The notes: a model not told the origin generated them from the sequence alone. Counted from the stretch's first letter, positions 11,062 through 21,960 are shown. The stretch is 64,000 nucleotides of DNA from Oegoconia quadripuncta (GCA_949316235.1 OX438744.1:3782001-3846000); one strand, 5' to 3'. A program made the numbers and translations.

Positions 11062-12085
11062 TTAAGATGATTGGTAAAAAGATCAAAAGTTTAAACAATA
11101 TTGTATATTTATTTATATGCTTACACTATTGCACATCAATAAACATACAGGAGAAATTATTAACCGTAATTCACCACACGGGCTGAGTGCAGATTGTTGG
11201 ATTTGTGTCAACGAAGCCGCCGCTGTAGGACACCGACTTGCCTTTACGACTGCTTCAGTTGAGAGCAAACTGAACTGGTCGTATGCCGAGTCCTCCGAAG
11301 CATTACTATACATGTATATTGGTCCTAGTTGGTCCATATAAAGACTGACCAGATTTTGCTTGTATCGAACACGAGTGATTCTATATTATTGCAATAGTAG
11401 CAAACTCCACAATAATTCATCTTTTGCCTGCCTGCGGCCGAATATAGACCTTCCTACCTATACCGGATATAGACATACACCACCACATCCCGTCCTCATT
11501 CAACCGTTTTAATGAATTCTTTCACTTGATTTGTCCAGCTAACCTAACGAGTCCGGAAGCACGATACGATGAGAATAATATATACCCAATTCTTTGGGTC
11601 TTCTGCTGACAACAAATCCGGACAGGTTTATCTCGACATCCGACCAATGTTTGATGTAATCTGTTTGAAAGTACTTACTCTTCGCCTGGCCCCAGTCCTA
11701 TGGATTCTGGGCGGTGATAAAAATCATCAGATTTTGATGTGATGCGTCACTTCTTCGGGTATTACCTTTGATAGCCATTCGATGTGGTGCGACATGTGAA
11801 ATAATTCCAAATTCTCATGTTTCCATCGCTAGCTTTGCATATCAGGCTTAAACATTTATCTGATCTATACCCGGGCGTCGTTCGTTCACATAACCGTAAG
11901 TACATTCTTACTACGTTAGTATAAATAAGTGCATAATGAGAGGAGATACTAACAAAAAACTTTATTTTAGTGCAAATTACAAAACAATATTAGGTATAAA
12001 ATAAAATAAAATAAAATAAAAGGTTCACCACAAAGTTAATTTAACAAGTAATTAATTGATAATAAATTAGGTCAAACTTTGATGA
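11062..12085. other. Unassigned intergenic stretch
   Basis: At 11113-11341 both strands stay open for 74 codons, but neither translation resembles a known family; overlapping open frames on both strands argue against a gene. An AAAAT microsatellite lies at about 11996-12021, next to ACTTTATTTTAGTGCAAATT, a probable truncated LINE tail on the minus strand. Confidence 0.35.
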
Positions 12086-12156
12086 AAAGGTAGGGACTCA
12101 GCAGATTTGCTGATTTTCAGTCCCCCCCAAGTAGAGTAGTTGCTGCCACCAAGGAA
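12086..12156 (-). repeat. Repeat N copy 1
   Basis: Landmarks are GGACTCAGCAGATTTGCTGA, TTTTCAGTCCCCCCC and AGAGTAGTTGCTGCCACCAA. The inverted counterpart is at 24165-24260. The copies differ in the small hairpin that contains GCAG/CTGC words. No coding capacity is seen. Confidence 0.75.
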
Positions 12157-13022
12157 TTAATTACTCTATCAATAAATTTAAACATTAACTAAAAGTAAAC
12201 AAAAACAAAAATCTATATCTAAAATCAACTCAAAAACAACTGCATGTGATAAACCATATCAAACTAGACACGAGGAGGTATAATGCAGGTAGGTATTTGG
12301 TAAAATTTCAAGACTTATGTGTGAATATGAATGAATTTAATTGTTCTCAAATTATTATTACTAATTTAATAAATTTAAATCATATCCGAATCATACTGGC
12401 AACGAAACAACCCGTCCAAGAAACTATTTATGTGAGGTATGGTGCCATACCTATACTATATACTATAGTACCTATGTGGCGTCAAAGTTACATCCCTATT
12501 GCTTCCTTGCTCTGAAAAGTTATTAGCCAACCAGAAAGCCTTACAGCCTGTAGTTGTCCGTGGTCTCAGTAAACAAGGATAGCAAGGTTTAAATGACTTG
12601 ACTACTTTGTAGTTTTACAAAAGCTATTTTCAGGTCGTTTCTCGTTGGCAAAAGCAAGTCGTAGAGCTCACTCAAGAAAAAAAAGTGAACACCTAAACTA
12701 GTTGAGCGAAGTTCAATTTAGTAGCTAGTATCCTCGACTACGAAATGGGGCTTTTGTTCGGTGATAGTTTGCTTTTAATTTGTTATGTATGAGAGTAGTT
12801 CGAGCTAAGTCATTTGTTAGACTTCTGATTGGGTTTGGCGATCTTCAATCGAATTTCGTAAAAAAGGTTCTACTGCAAGACGTTTTAGTTCCCTAGCAAT
12901 GGTTCAGAGTATATTTAAATGGCGCATTTGATGTAGTGAGAATCATAAGAAGTTGTGTGACGACGGTTCAAAACAATATAAACTCTTCTTGAAGTAAATG
13001 CCAATGCCATTCTTGATAGCCC
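12157..13022. other. Unassigned AT-rich stretch
   Basis: The longest open frame (12246-12515, plus) is AT-rich and does not resemble a protein family. No repeat partner was found in the window. Confidence 0.35.
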
Positions 13023-13091
13023 GTCGACCTCATCTTCACTTAACATCAGGTGTAATTGAGGTCAAGTACCAACACGTTGTGCATAAAAAAA
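13023..13091 (+). mobile_element. SINE-A, 3' end only
   Basis: The last 70 bases of SINE-A are present (GTCGACCTCATCTTCACTTA to GTTGTGCATAAAAAAA). This is a severely 5'-truncated retroposed copy. Confidence 0.88.
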
Positions 13092-13176
13092 TGATTTAAG
13101 ACAAATGTTCATCATAATTTAATTGGATATGGACCGTGAATACAAACACATCCCATATGCAACTGTAATGAGACTA

Positions 13177-13519
13177 GGGCCCGTATTAATAAACCATTCT
13201 CAAGATTGAGAGCAGTCTTGTGATCGGTCTCAAGTAAACGCGTTGATTAATAAACCTAACTTGAGACCTGAAAAGCCCGTGCATACACAAGCAGTACTCA
13301 CTTGAGAGGTGCGCCGAGTTCCACGTATTAATAAACGAAACTCAAGACTATCATTCATTCGCCGCTGAGGCGAATACTTGAGAAGTGATCTCAGCTGAGT
13401 AGACTTCAAGATTGGTTTATTATTTAGCACGGAGCTTGAGATAGCGTCAACTTCTTAAGACGCATTGCAGATGATACAGCCTCAAGACTTGTATCGAGAT
13501 TGGTTTATTAATACGGCCT
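13177..13519. mobile_element. MITE-G, 343-bp element with inverted ends
   Basis: The left end is GGGCCCGTATTAATAAACCA. The right end inverted is AGGCCGTATTAATAAACCAA, giving about 22 bp of terminal inverted repeat. TA flanks it on both sides (13175-13176 and 13520-13521). The motif ATTAATAAAC...CTCAAG of the ends is repeated inside at about 13243 and 13327. It has no coding capacity and is probably a non-autonomous DNA transposon with a TA target. Confidence 0.82.
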
Positions 13520-13779
13520 TAGATCCTTTAATTTATAAAAGATTAGAAAGAACAGGGCTTATTGCGTCTACTCTATACTTACACTACATTTTTTTCAATA
13601 GGTAACACATGACCGTGTACGTCGGTCATATAAGTCCTTCCACCACCTTCCACCTTCCAGTCTCTCTCCAGAATGGTAGCGGTATTTAAAGAGTTAGTAC
13701 CCCAGGAGGGTACCAGCACTGCTGGAGAATCCCTCATCGCTCAGGCTGCCCTACTTATTCTGGGGTGGACACCTTCCTC

Positions 13780-13899
13780 AAAGGCCGGCAACGCATCTGT
13801 GACCCTTTTGGTGTTGAGGGTGCCCATGGGCGGCGGTGAATGCTTTCCATCAGGTGACCCGCATGCTCGTTTGTCGCCATCTCATATAAAAAAAAAAAT
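13780..13899 (+). mobile_element. LINE 3' end (family J)
   Basis: This is the same block as at 6119, from GGCCGGCAACGCATCTGTGA to CTCGTTTGTCGCC and an A-run. The preceding 100 bases (from about 13670) stay open in one frame that continues into the block, so they may be part of the same element's coding end; I cannot confirm that. Confidence 0.8.
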
Positions 13900-13994
13900 A
13901 AGTAATATACAAAATTTGGGACTGCAACTTTGCATTGCCACAGAGCATTCTCTGTAGCTTCGACACTTACAATTCGCACATTTAAATAAAATTT

Positions 13995-14466
13995 GAGTTA
14001 TTTTTCTGAGTTTAAACTACGTATCAACGGTATATAGATGCCTATTCACCCTGTTCTTGAAGATCCCAAGGTTGTAGGATTCAGGAGAGACTGGCGCCGG
14101 AAGGGAGTTCCCTGCATTACCTATCCGCATTAAGAATGATGAGACAAATCGTTTGGTGCGAATAGAATTTTTTATATATAGAAAAATATGCGGATTTTTT
14201 TATATTTAAGTTGAATACAACTGAAATATAAAAAAAAACCGCATATTTTTTGATATAGAATAGCACCAAATTTATTTAGGATCCTTGCTGCTACCAAGAT
14301 ATCGCCACTACTGACCATATTCGCAACTATTTATATGCGAATAGGTAATGCAGGGAACTCCCTTCCGGCGCCAGTCTTTCCTGAATCCTACTTAACCTTG
14401 TCATCTTCAAGAACAGGGTGAATAGGCATCTATATACCGTTGATACGTAGTTCAAACTCAGAAAAT
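13995..14466. repeat. Long foldback structure containing a CR1-like tail
   Basis: The left arm (about 14003-14131) and right arm (about 14334-14465) are near-perfect inverted copies, sharing CTACGTATCAACGGTATATA and CCGGAAGGGAGTTCCCTGCA in inverted form. A second, inner pair of arms centres on about 14222. Each outer arm contains a fragment of the CR1-like LINE 3' end (GGATTCAGG...ATCTTGAAG words). The right side carries about 60 extra bases. Confidence 0.85.
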
Positions 14467-15973
14467 ATTGGCAAATGGTCACCTTCGTCACTGATCGCAT
14501 TAGCAATAAAGAATGAGTGTCACTTTTTCTGAGTGTGATACTGATGTAGATTTGGCAAGTGGTTATGTTTTCAAATTCGATTTATTAGGTTTTGTTAGTG
14601 ATAATATGTTCATTGTTATTTTTGGAAGGACTATAAACACAGTGTCTAATATTGTCTACTAAAATCCTGTAAGTAATTTTCGTTTCAAGTACTTGCTCTA
14701 AAATGAGCACAGCTGATACGCACGACTAAGTCGTCTCCAGTGTGCGAGCTTTCATAGTACTTGGCGGATCGGGATCGTTCGTGCATATTCTCGTATTCGC
14801 AAGGATTCAAATTATTTCATATGAAATCGTATCGAACGTGCGACCAGCTCTCGCGAACGACTCCCGGTTAAGTGACGACATGAAGAATGTGGCTCACAGA
14901 CGGCAGACGCAAGATAATTCAAACGCGTCTAGGAAAAGACCTATGCTCAGCAGACGAATAGGTTTTTTTTTTGTTTATATATCCATAGGACATTATTATA
15001 ACAATCTTCACTATAAGGCGCCTACAAAAACCTGTTAAGGTTTACGTGTAGTGCGAATGGATGTTATTCTTCATACATCCTTACAACATTCCGTTTATGT
15101 AATAGGGAGCGATAACTTTACTACTTTGGCTATCGCAACCTATGGGAGATGTTTGCCTGAGGTAGACTGAGATCTTTTATCTGGGAAGGTTCGAATTTCC
15201 CAGGCAAATAATACGTACACTCCTATCGCTATAGTACGTTATTATAAAGCATTAATACTCCCATACACTCCCACACATCCACCACAAACTTACGCACACA
15301 CACACGTACACACAACATGGAGAACTGGTAAATACATGTAAAAAAAGTTCCATGCTATCATCAGCTATTCTGCGAGTGATGTCTCTGTATTTTAGGGTAC
15401 TTAGTAGTAATCTGTGCTTTAGTTTTAATTTCCTCGTGTTTTAACCGCGTGTTGTGTCCTGCATAGGGGTAATAATTATTTCTGCGCAGTGTTGTTTATT
15501 ACTCTTGGCTATGGCTTCACAGTAATATGTCAAACTTTATAATTGGCTTAATAAGAATGTAATTTAATTTTAAGTAATATATAAGGATGTGCTGTAAAGT
15601 TTGTTGAAAATAAATAAATAAATTTTTAAAGGTCATTGTCGAATAAATAGACCACTGAGGATTACTTTCCAATCCGTCTTGTGGTGTATGGTAAAAATGA
15701 AACCAGGCAATAAAGAAGTGTGTGTGAGGTCTACTCCATACTTAGCTGGAAAAAGTTTGGAAAATACAGAATAGAATAAGAAATGCAACAATACGAAGAC
15801 CTCATAAATTTTTGGATAAAGACTGCAACTTTTGGTGTCAGGTTAAACAGGCTGACAGTAACCAATGCGCTAAAGGGAATTGGATGTTGAATTGGTTGGT
15901 TGGATGATGAAATAGTCCCACAAGTGTGTCGCTCATCAGACTGAGCCCGACAGATGCAACAATATTTTTTTGA
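14467..15973. other. Unassigned stretch with a tRNA-like hairpin
   Basis: At 14890-14965 the sequence CTCACAGACGGCAGACGCAA ... CCTATGCTCAGCAGACG resembles the degenerate end of an RTE-like LINE. At 15152-15208 a short hairpin has TTTGCCT/AGGCAAA ends and a T-arm-like GGAAG GTTCGAA TTTCC; it lacks a D arm and is too short for a nuclear tRNA. AC-rich sequence lies near 15290-15320. No gene is visible. Confidence 0.35.
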
Positions 15974-16291
15974 TTTTTTTTTTGTGCACACCAGGATGTT
16001 AGGTGAAGATGAGGTCGAAGGTGAAAGCGTACTGACCCGGACCCCGGAAGGAAAACCCCAACACATTTGGGGGACTGGCTATCTCATCTCTGACAACTGG
16101 AACACAACAATGCTATTAACATTGCTGCTTGGCGGCAGATTTAGATAAGATGGTGGTAGCTAGCCAGGCGGATATTTAAAATGCCCTACCACCAACCAAA
16201 CCGAGTACTTAAACATGTACCCCGCTGGGGATCGAACCCGCGACCTCCGAATCGTAAACCCAATATCGTTTACATTGAGCCACGGAGGCGG
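15974..16291 (-). mobile_element. SINE-A, full length, in duplicated block
   Basis: On the minus strand this has A box TGGCTCAATG, B box GGTTCGATCC, the complete body, and an altered tail (GTGTGCACAAA). It forms one unit with repeat X (16292-16484), matching 3858-4306 in inverted orientation. Confidence 0.92.
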
Positions 16292-16484
16292 CAGATTAAT
16301 GGGATTCCTGTTGCTCTTCCTACATCATGTAGATTTCCGGTAAAAAACATGATCAACTCGCTTCTTCATCGGCCACATTTTAAAAACAATATAGCTGTCT
16401 GCATTTAGTACGACTCCAATTTGTATTTAACCCGCCAAAAAATTTTGCTAATAATTATAACGCCAAAAATTAGGAAAACATCGG
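16292..16484 (-). repeat. Repeat X copy 2
   Basis: This is the inverted counterpart of 3858-4036, joined to SINE-A at the same base. Landmarks are TCCTACATCATGTAGATTTC and GCTAATAATTATAACGCC. It is about 25 bases longer than copy 1 because of small indels. Confidence 0.85.
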
Positions 16485-16540
16485 ACTTGACTTAGGTTTA
16501 ACTCTATTGGGTACCCCTGGATCCCTTGGATCAACCTGGT

Positions 16541-16932
16541 AATGTTAGGTAATATTGGCGTTTTGTATGAAGAATTTCATTAAGACTGTTTTCTCCATAT
16601 AAACATTTTTGTTTTTTTTTTGGGAACGGCAAATCCAAATTCAGCTAAACTTTGTGTATATTATCGGATAACATTAAGTTAAGTATACCCGCTTTATAAA
16701 AGTTTCAGCGAATTTAAGAAATGATTATGGGAAGCACATGAAAAGAGCTCTGGTCAAATTTTTTTTATTATGTGATTTAGCCCAGAAATTAAAAAATATT
16801 TCATGTGAAACCTTGAAGTAATATTCTATTTTCCAAATAAAAAACAAATTTGGATATAGCTTTGAAAATCGCATCACATTATGATTAACGAAGAAAAAAA
16901 ACTCCAATTTCATTGGTAAAGACCCAATATTA
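16541..16932 (+). mobile_element. MITE-E copy 2
   Basis: The same internal sequence as 8615-9235 (AACGGCAAATCCAAATT, GAAGCACATGAAAAGAGCTC, TTTGGATATAGCTTTGAAAA). The right terminal repeat is intact (CCAATTTCATTGGTAAAGAC). The left one has lost about 15 bases (TTAGGTAATATTGGCG). It lacks the insertion found in copy 1. Confidence 0.88.
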
Positions 16933-17004
16933 TCCTTTAAACAAAAAATATTTATCAAAATCTGTTAACCATTCACGAAGATATCGCGTAACCAACAGAA
17001 AATG

Positions 17005-17085
17005 AATTGGAAGAAAACGACGTATTGCGCAGACCCCAAATAAATTGGGACTAGCACAAAAAGATGATGATGATGATCATGTAAT
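17005..17085 (+). mobile_element. LINE tail (LINE-c group)
   Basis: The fragment reads WKKTTYCADPK followed by a stop and IGTSTK, then a GATGATGAT run. The same ending follows the longer LINE-c relic at 22367. It is a very short 5'-truncated copy. Confidence 0.6.
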
Positions 17086-17833
17086 AAGCACACAAAAGAA
17101 AACACTCGAATTAAGAACACTAATTCTTTTTTGAAATCAGATAAAAAGAGCAAAAAGTTGTTTGTGTTAACACATTTTATAGTTTTAGCGTGCTTTGAGA
17201 TATACTTTGTTAGGGGTTCCATGGTAACCTCCCTTGAGATTCCATACCATCCAAGCAGAAGGCAAGTTCCCATCCGAATCATAATCTAAATTTACTAAGT
17301 TCCTAGTAAAGCGAGTAACTCACCCCATACTTATGGTGCAAATTCAACCACACAACAATGGCTCAGTCCATACAGTACCCGGGACAGTAACTGATTACCA
17401 AAGAAGGTTGTATTTGTGTTGTTTACTTTTGTAATTTATATTTGTGTTAGATCCCGGACATCATCAAGACCAAGGTCGCTGAGTGACTATAGCAGCCAAA
17501 CGGTTTGGATGGTGGAAACTCTCAAAGGAGGCCCAATAGACCCACATCGTATTGGTGTTATATAGCAAACTGGTAGAAAAAGTTGATAGCGCGTTTTAGG
17601 ATATTTAGTGATTGCTCTTAGGGTAGGCGTTTTTAGTGGCTTATTTTTTATATGATTGTTGTTTGATGTAAATAGAATCATTTGAAGTAATCTTCTAAGT
17701 TTATTTGTTTTGACTTTGAAAGAAAATAGAAAAAATATACAGGCCGCAAAATGAGCAGTTCTGATTGGTTGTGTTCATTATCATGGCTCTTGGGCCAAAG
17801 CCGGTAAAGCGATGTTCACATGTATTTCATTAC
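17086..17833. other. Unassigned stretch
   Basis: At about 17575-17615 the words GATAGCGCGTTTTAGGATA match a stretch near 29660 (GATAGCGTGTTTTAGGATA), so an old dispersed repeat is present. No gene is visible. Confidence 0.35.
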
Positions 17834-18036
17834 CAGCTTTCCGCCCGCGACTTCGTCCGCGTGGAAGGTTTTATCAAAATCGGTTCAGCAAAAAAATAGC
17901 CTATTTAATCCAGGTCCTAATCTGTCTACCCACCAAATTTCATCCAAATTCGTCCAACCGTATAGGCGTGAAGAGGTAACATACATACATACAGATATAC
18001 GGACTTTCGAATTAATAATACATATTAGTTGGAATG
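17834..18036 (+). repeat. Repeat D copy 1
   Basis: It starts with AGCTTTCCGCCCGCGACTTC and has the block ACCAAATTTCATCCAAATTC, then a short ATAC microsatellite and ATTAATAATACATATTAGTT. Other copies are at 30958, 32132 (minus), 32950 (minus) and 45307. It is a dispersed lepidopteran-type repeat, possibly a LINE 3' end. Confidence 0.75.
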
Positions 18037-18129
18037 GATAGTTGGATATTTAGTACCTCATTCTAATGGTCTGATAACGTCTATTGTATATGTTTTTACC
18101 CGGCTGCCGCAGGAAGAAGGGTAATGTTT

Positions 18130-18182
18130 TTCGAGTGTACGTATGTAAGTATGTATGTATGTGCATGTATGTATGTATGTCC
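18130..18182. repeat. GTAT microsatellite
   Basis: Imperfect GTAT units (with GTAC and GCAT variants) fill about 50 bases. Confidence 0.85.
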
Positions 18183-18446
18183 GTTCCTTTGTCGCATTTT
18201 GTAGCGTAAGCGGATTGACCGTTTTCGAAATGCATAGTATCGTTAGATTCATCTTGATACCTGAAGTATCATAGAATACTTTTTATGGTAAAAAATCCAA
18301 CATGGCGTCCGCAAAATACGAATTAAATTGTCGAGTTTTTTGATTTTTAAATACTTAAATAGTTATTCTTTACGGGAAATTGGTAACTTTATGTAATCCT
18401 TTTTTTTGTAAAATATTTCGAACACTGTGGTACACCAATAATCTAG

Positions 18447-18526
18447 TTCATCACACAAACATTTACCTCCAGAGGAATTCGAACCCACAACCGTTGGTTT
18501 CACTACTCACTACACCAAAAGGGCCC
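18447..18526 (-). mobile_element. SINE-B1, head fragment
   Basis: On the minus strand the order is head (TTGGTGTAGTGAGTAG), GGTTGTGGGTTCGAATTCC (B-box region), and AAATGTTTGTGTGATGAA. The 3' body is missing. It is diverged and therefore probably old. Confidence 0.72.
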
Positions 18527-18734
18527 AAATATTATTTTCGATGATCCACCAATATAAGTAGTGTATCTACACTCATCCTAATATTTATATTTGTGAGACA
18601 TCATTAGACAGTTACTCATTAGTTACTGTTAGAGATAACAGCCATTTATGATACTAACATTTATTTTAAAACTAGCCGAGTTAAATTTCAACTACTTAAT
18701 TTGTGTTATTTAATATTGATTGCATATAGCATTT

Positions 18735-19312
18735 GTCCAAGACTACATCTACCTAGGTCAAATAGTTTCTTTCCAGGCCAGACAGGACAAGGAAATCGAA
18801 AGGCGAATGCCTGGAAAAGCTATTGGTCTATAATGAAAGACTTAATGAAGGGAGACCTTCTAATGGCACTAAAGCGAAAGCTTAATGTGCATTCTTCCCA
18901 TTCTTACGTACGGTGCTCAGACTTGGTCTTTGACGGAACGTCAGAAATCAAAACTCGGGGTTTGTCAGAGGAGCATAGAACGTAGCATATTGGGAGTCAA
19001 ACTGATCGACCGCGTCAGAAATGTTACACTGCGCTCACGTAACCGGATCTCTGACGTAGGGAAAAAAGCGGCAACGTTGAAATGGGACTGGGCGGGTCAC
19101 GTGGGCCGCACGCCGTGCGAGTTGTGGGCAAATGCGTTCACTATTTGGACTCCTACAACCGCCAGACGCAAACGTGGCAGACCGCGAAAACGGTGGAGAG
19201 ACCAGCTTGACAGTTTTAATAAGGGATGGTTTGTGCTCGGCAAGAACAAAAACGACTAGAAGCAGATGAGGAAGGGCTTTGCCCAGCAGTGGGACACTAT
19301 GGGCTCTTAATA
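18735..19312 (+). mobile_element. RTE-like LINE, C-terminal relic (LINE-a)
   Basis: The region reads, in turn, YIYLGQIVSFQARQDKEIER in one frame, NAWKSYWSIMKDLMKG in a second, and then ILTYGAQTWSLTERQKSKL ... LKWDWAGHVGR ... RGRPRKRWRDQLDSF in the first frame again. The order (YLGQ, AWKSYW, LTYGxxTW, KWxWAGHV, GRPxxRW) is that of the end of the reverse transcriptase and the following C-terminal domain of RTE-type non-LTR elements. Two frameshifts and loss of the catalytic core show it is dead. It ends with CAGCAGTGGGACACTATGGG and an ATA run. A shorter relative is at 34851. Confidence 0.85.
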
Positions 19313-19538
19313 ATAATAATAATATTGATTTGAAAAACATCGAGAAACTGTACTTAAGAACATCATCCAGGTAAACAAAGCAGCTGAACTAATTTACATC
19401 AAACATAGCTAAGAACAATGTCGCAGACATCAAGCTTTCCAAAAAAAAAACTTTAATTAGTATATATTTAAATATAGGTATTATATGGATAATTTTTTAT
19501 ATATATTATGTATGTAAGACTCATAAGACATAAGACTC

Positions 19539-19967
19539 ATAGGCGATGACCCAACGGTTACCGGCAAATTGCAAAGCCTTGAACACCGCCGTAGGGTCGC
19601 ATGCCTTTCAGTATTTTACAGGATACATTTCGGTGAGTGTGCGATGGAATTGCACGATCTTATTCCACCGTCCCCTTTCCATCTTCGGACAACCAAGCGC
19701 GGGGGGGTTTCCATCCATATGTTGTCAACATACCGAACATCCGCACTAAGCGCTTTGCTTCATCATTTATAATGCGGACTGCTAAGGTATGGAACTCACT
19801 GCCCGCGTCGGTTTTTCCCGACACTTACAACCTTGGGATCTTCAAGTCTAGAGTGAATAGGCATTTACTGGGTGCGCGTGATACATCTTCGGCTTCATCG
19901 TCACTCTCCATCAGGTGAGATTGTAGTCAAACGCGAAACCAGTTTTTAATAAAAAAAAAAAAAAAAA
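19539..19967 (+). mobile_element. CR1-like LINE, C-terminal relic
   Basis: The frame opens with LEHRRRVACLSVFYRIHFGE and LHDLIPPSPFHLRTTKR. It is then broken near the G-run at about 19700-19706, and continues in another frame with RTAKVWNSLPASVFPD and NLGIFKSRVNRHLLG before a stop at 19916-19918. A 3' untranslated end and a long A-run follow. This C-terminal pattern is typical of CR1-group and related LINEs of Lepidoptera; I cannot fix the clade. It is the longest of six pieces in the window. Confidence 0.85.
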
Positions 19968-20064
19968 TGTATGTTTGTATGTATTCAATTAACGTATGTG
20001 TTTATATGGGTGATTTATTTATTTTATTAAAATTAGTTTACCTACATATCATGTGCGTAATGCT

Positions 20065-20205
20065 TCCTAACCCAAAGGTTGCTGGAAGAGATCACTTTTA
20101 GTGGTAAGGCCGCCAAATAGTACTACCCCATTTTTTAAAATTTATCGTGTTTTGCTTCTTATTTTTGTTCAATAAAGAATATTTTGTTTGTTTGTTTGTT
20201 TGTTA
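20065..20205 (+). repeat. LINE-type 3' tail (family M)
   Basis: GGTTGCTGGAAGAGATCACT and GGTAAGGCCGCC are followed by TTGTTCAATAAAGAATATT and a TTTG microsatellite. The AATAAA and terminal simple repeat suggest the 3' end of a truncated LINE. Confidence 0.65.
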
Positions 20206-20817
20206 TAATATCAGTTTTGCGGTTTTGAAATATAATTATGAAACATAGCTTTGAAACTCAATAAGTTCCTCTATAGCTTTGAACCTAAAACTATATCATA
20301 AACCGTCATATTTATCCCCCCATCAAATCCGGTCAAACCGGCCAAAAAATTAGCTAAAAACCTTTTTGTTAACCCTCAAATAACACGAAAACTCTGATCA
20401 ATCACAGCGACCTTTCACGTACCCGCGTCAGCGGCAGCCACCGTTTTATCTCATTCAGGGTTCCGTAAAAATAACAAAACCTCTTTTCAAATTTACTGTA
20501 ATGCAATTTTCGGGGTTGGCAAACAACGGATTTGTCAGTGGGAATGTAGTGAGGAAATATAAGGCTGTAGGGTTAAGAGAAATTGAGGCATAAGTAAAAA
20601 TAAATATGAAAAAGTATTTTGTTGTGCTGAAGTGAAACGTTGGGAAGTTGCAGAATTAAGGAAATAAGCGATTTTAGCGGAGGTTATGGGAGTCATGATT
20701 CCTCCTGGGCCGTGGTCTTTATGATAATGCTATATACCTATATAAAGTCGGGACCTTTATCGCATATGGGGTGATAAGAGATAGCCCAAACATTAGCGTT
20801 TGGTTGTTCTAAACATA
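20206..20817. other. Unassigned stretch
   Basis: A moderately GC-rich part at about 20400-20470 includes TCATTCAGGGTTCCGTAAAA. No gene or partner repeat was found. Confidence 0.35.
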
Positions 20818-21064
20818 CCGCCTCCGTGGCTCAATGTAAACAACATAGTGTTTACGAATCGGAGGTCGCGGGTTCGATCCCGAGCGGGGTACATGTTTAG
20901 TACTCGGTTTGGTTGGTGGTAGGGCATTTTAAATGTCCGCCTGGCTAGCTACCACCATCTTATCTAAATCTGCCGCCAAACAGCAATGTAATGCTCCGGT
21001 TGTCAGAGATAAGATAGCCATTTCCCCAAATATTTGGGTTTCCGGGTCAGTACGCTTCCACCTT
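20818..21064 (+). mobile_element. SINE-A, 3' end missing
   Basis: A and B boxes are intact (TGGCTCAATG, GGTTCGATCC). The copy stops at GCTTCCACCTTC, before the TCAGGTGTGATTGAGG tail and without an A-run. Confidence 0.9.
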
Positions 21065-21376
21065 CTTATTGATTAACGAGACCTATCATTGACCGCTAAA
21101 ACTCAGCTTGACTAAATTACTTTGTCCGCTGAGTTTTTCATTGAAAACCGTTGGATTTGAACTAAATGATCCTAATGTTTCAAAACGTGGAGCCGTGATT
21201 GATGACCAGTGGCCCAACGGGAGTCTGGCTCGACAATAAATATCGTCGGGTAATGGAGGAATGAGTTCGAGTTTAGTCGTGTACCATTGTACTAAAATGT
21301 AATAATAATACGTTGTTATATATCGAAAATATCAAATATACCATATTTTTGATATTTTCGTTTTATATACAAATAA

Positions 21377-21510
21377 CGCCTCCGTGGCTCAATGTAAACC
21401 ACATTGGGTTTACGATTCGGAGGTCGCGGGTTCGATCCCCAGCGGGGTACATGTTTAAGTACTCGGTTGGGTTGGTGGGCATTTTAAACCATCTTATCTA
21501 AATCTGGCGC
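21377..21510 (+). mobile_element. SINE-A, head half
   Basis: The head and both Pol III boxes are perfect matches to the common form. The body has a deletion in the GGTTGGTGGTAGGG block and stops after TTATCTAAATCTGGCGC. Confidence 0.88.
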
Positions 21511-21589
21511 ATTTGAAAGGAATCAAAAATGCTTTATTTTGTAGGTACACGGGTTACACTTAGAATAGTCACATTTTATATTTTTAAAG

Positions 21590-21690
21590 TTACTGCTTTT
21601 TCAAAAGACAATTTTCCCCTGAGAAGAACCAGCAAGAAACACGAGAGGTTGCTCTTTAAAAAAAATTTTAAAACTTATAAAAAAAAAATC
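21590..21690 (+). repeat. Family L fragment
   Basis: The core TTCCCCTGAGAAGAACCAGC and AAGAAACACGAGAGGTTGCT matches pieces near 1230, 6340, 28680 and 38580. It is a dispersed repeat of unknown type, possibly a LINE 3' untranslated end. Confidence 0.55.
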
Positions 21691-21764
21691 ACTATTAATT
21701 GTGAAATAGCCTGGTTATGGGAACGGGCTGGTTATATCCATGAATGTTTATCACCTAAATAATA

Positions 21765-21960
21765 GGCTGTTGGGGCGGAAAGGTTCCAGAAGAAGCAGCG
21801 TGGGCAGAACCCCCACGTGGTGGACCGACGATTTGGTAAAGATCGCGGGAAGCCCCTGGATGCGGGCTGCGCAGGACCAAGATAGAGATCTTTGGGGCGA
21901 GGCCTTGGTTCAGCAGTGGACATCCTTCAACGGATATGATAATGATGAATTACACACGTG
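21765..21960 (+). mobile_element. LINE C-terminus relic (LINE-b)
   Basis: One frame reads WTDDLVKIAGSPWMRAAQD, then WGEALVQQWTSFNGYDND. The block WTDDxxxxAGxxWxxxAQDR ... VQQWTS is the extreme C-terminus of a lepidopteran non-LTR reverse transcriptase group. Only this end survives. It gives the clearest reading of the LINE-b tail. Confidence 0.75.

Noticed and set aside
11113..11341. A gene on either strand with 74 codons
   Set aside because: Both strands are open over the same bases, neither translation looks like a family, and no splice or polyadenylation context is evident.
15954..16408. Two plus-strand open frames of 64 and 75 codons
   Set aside because: They lie entirely within SINE-A and repeat X, which recur elsewhere without a conserved frame.
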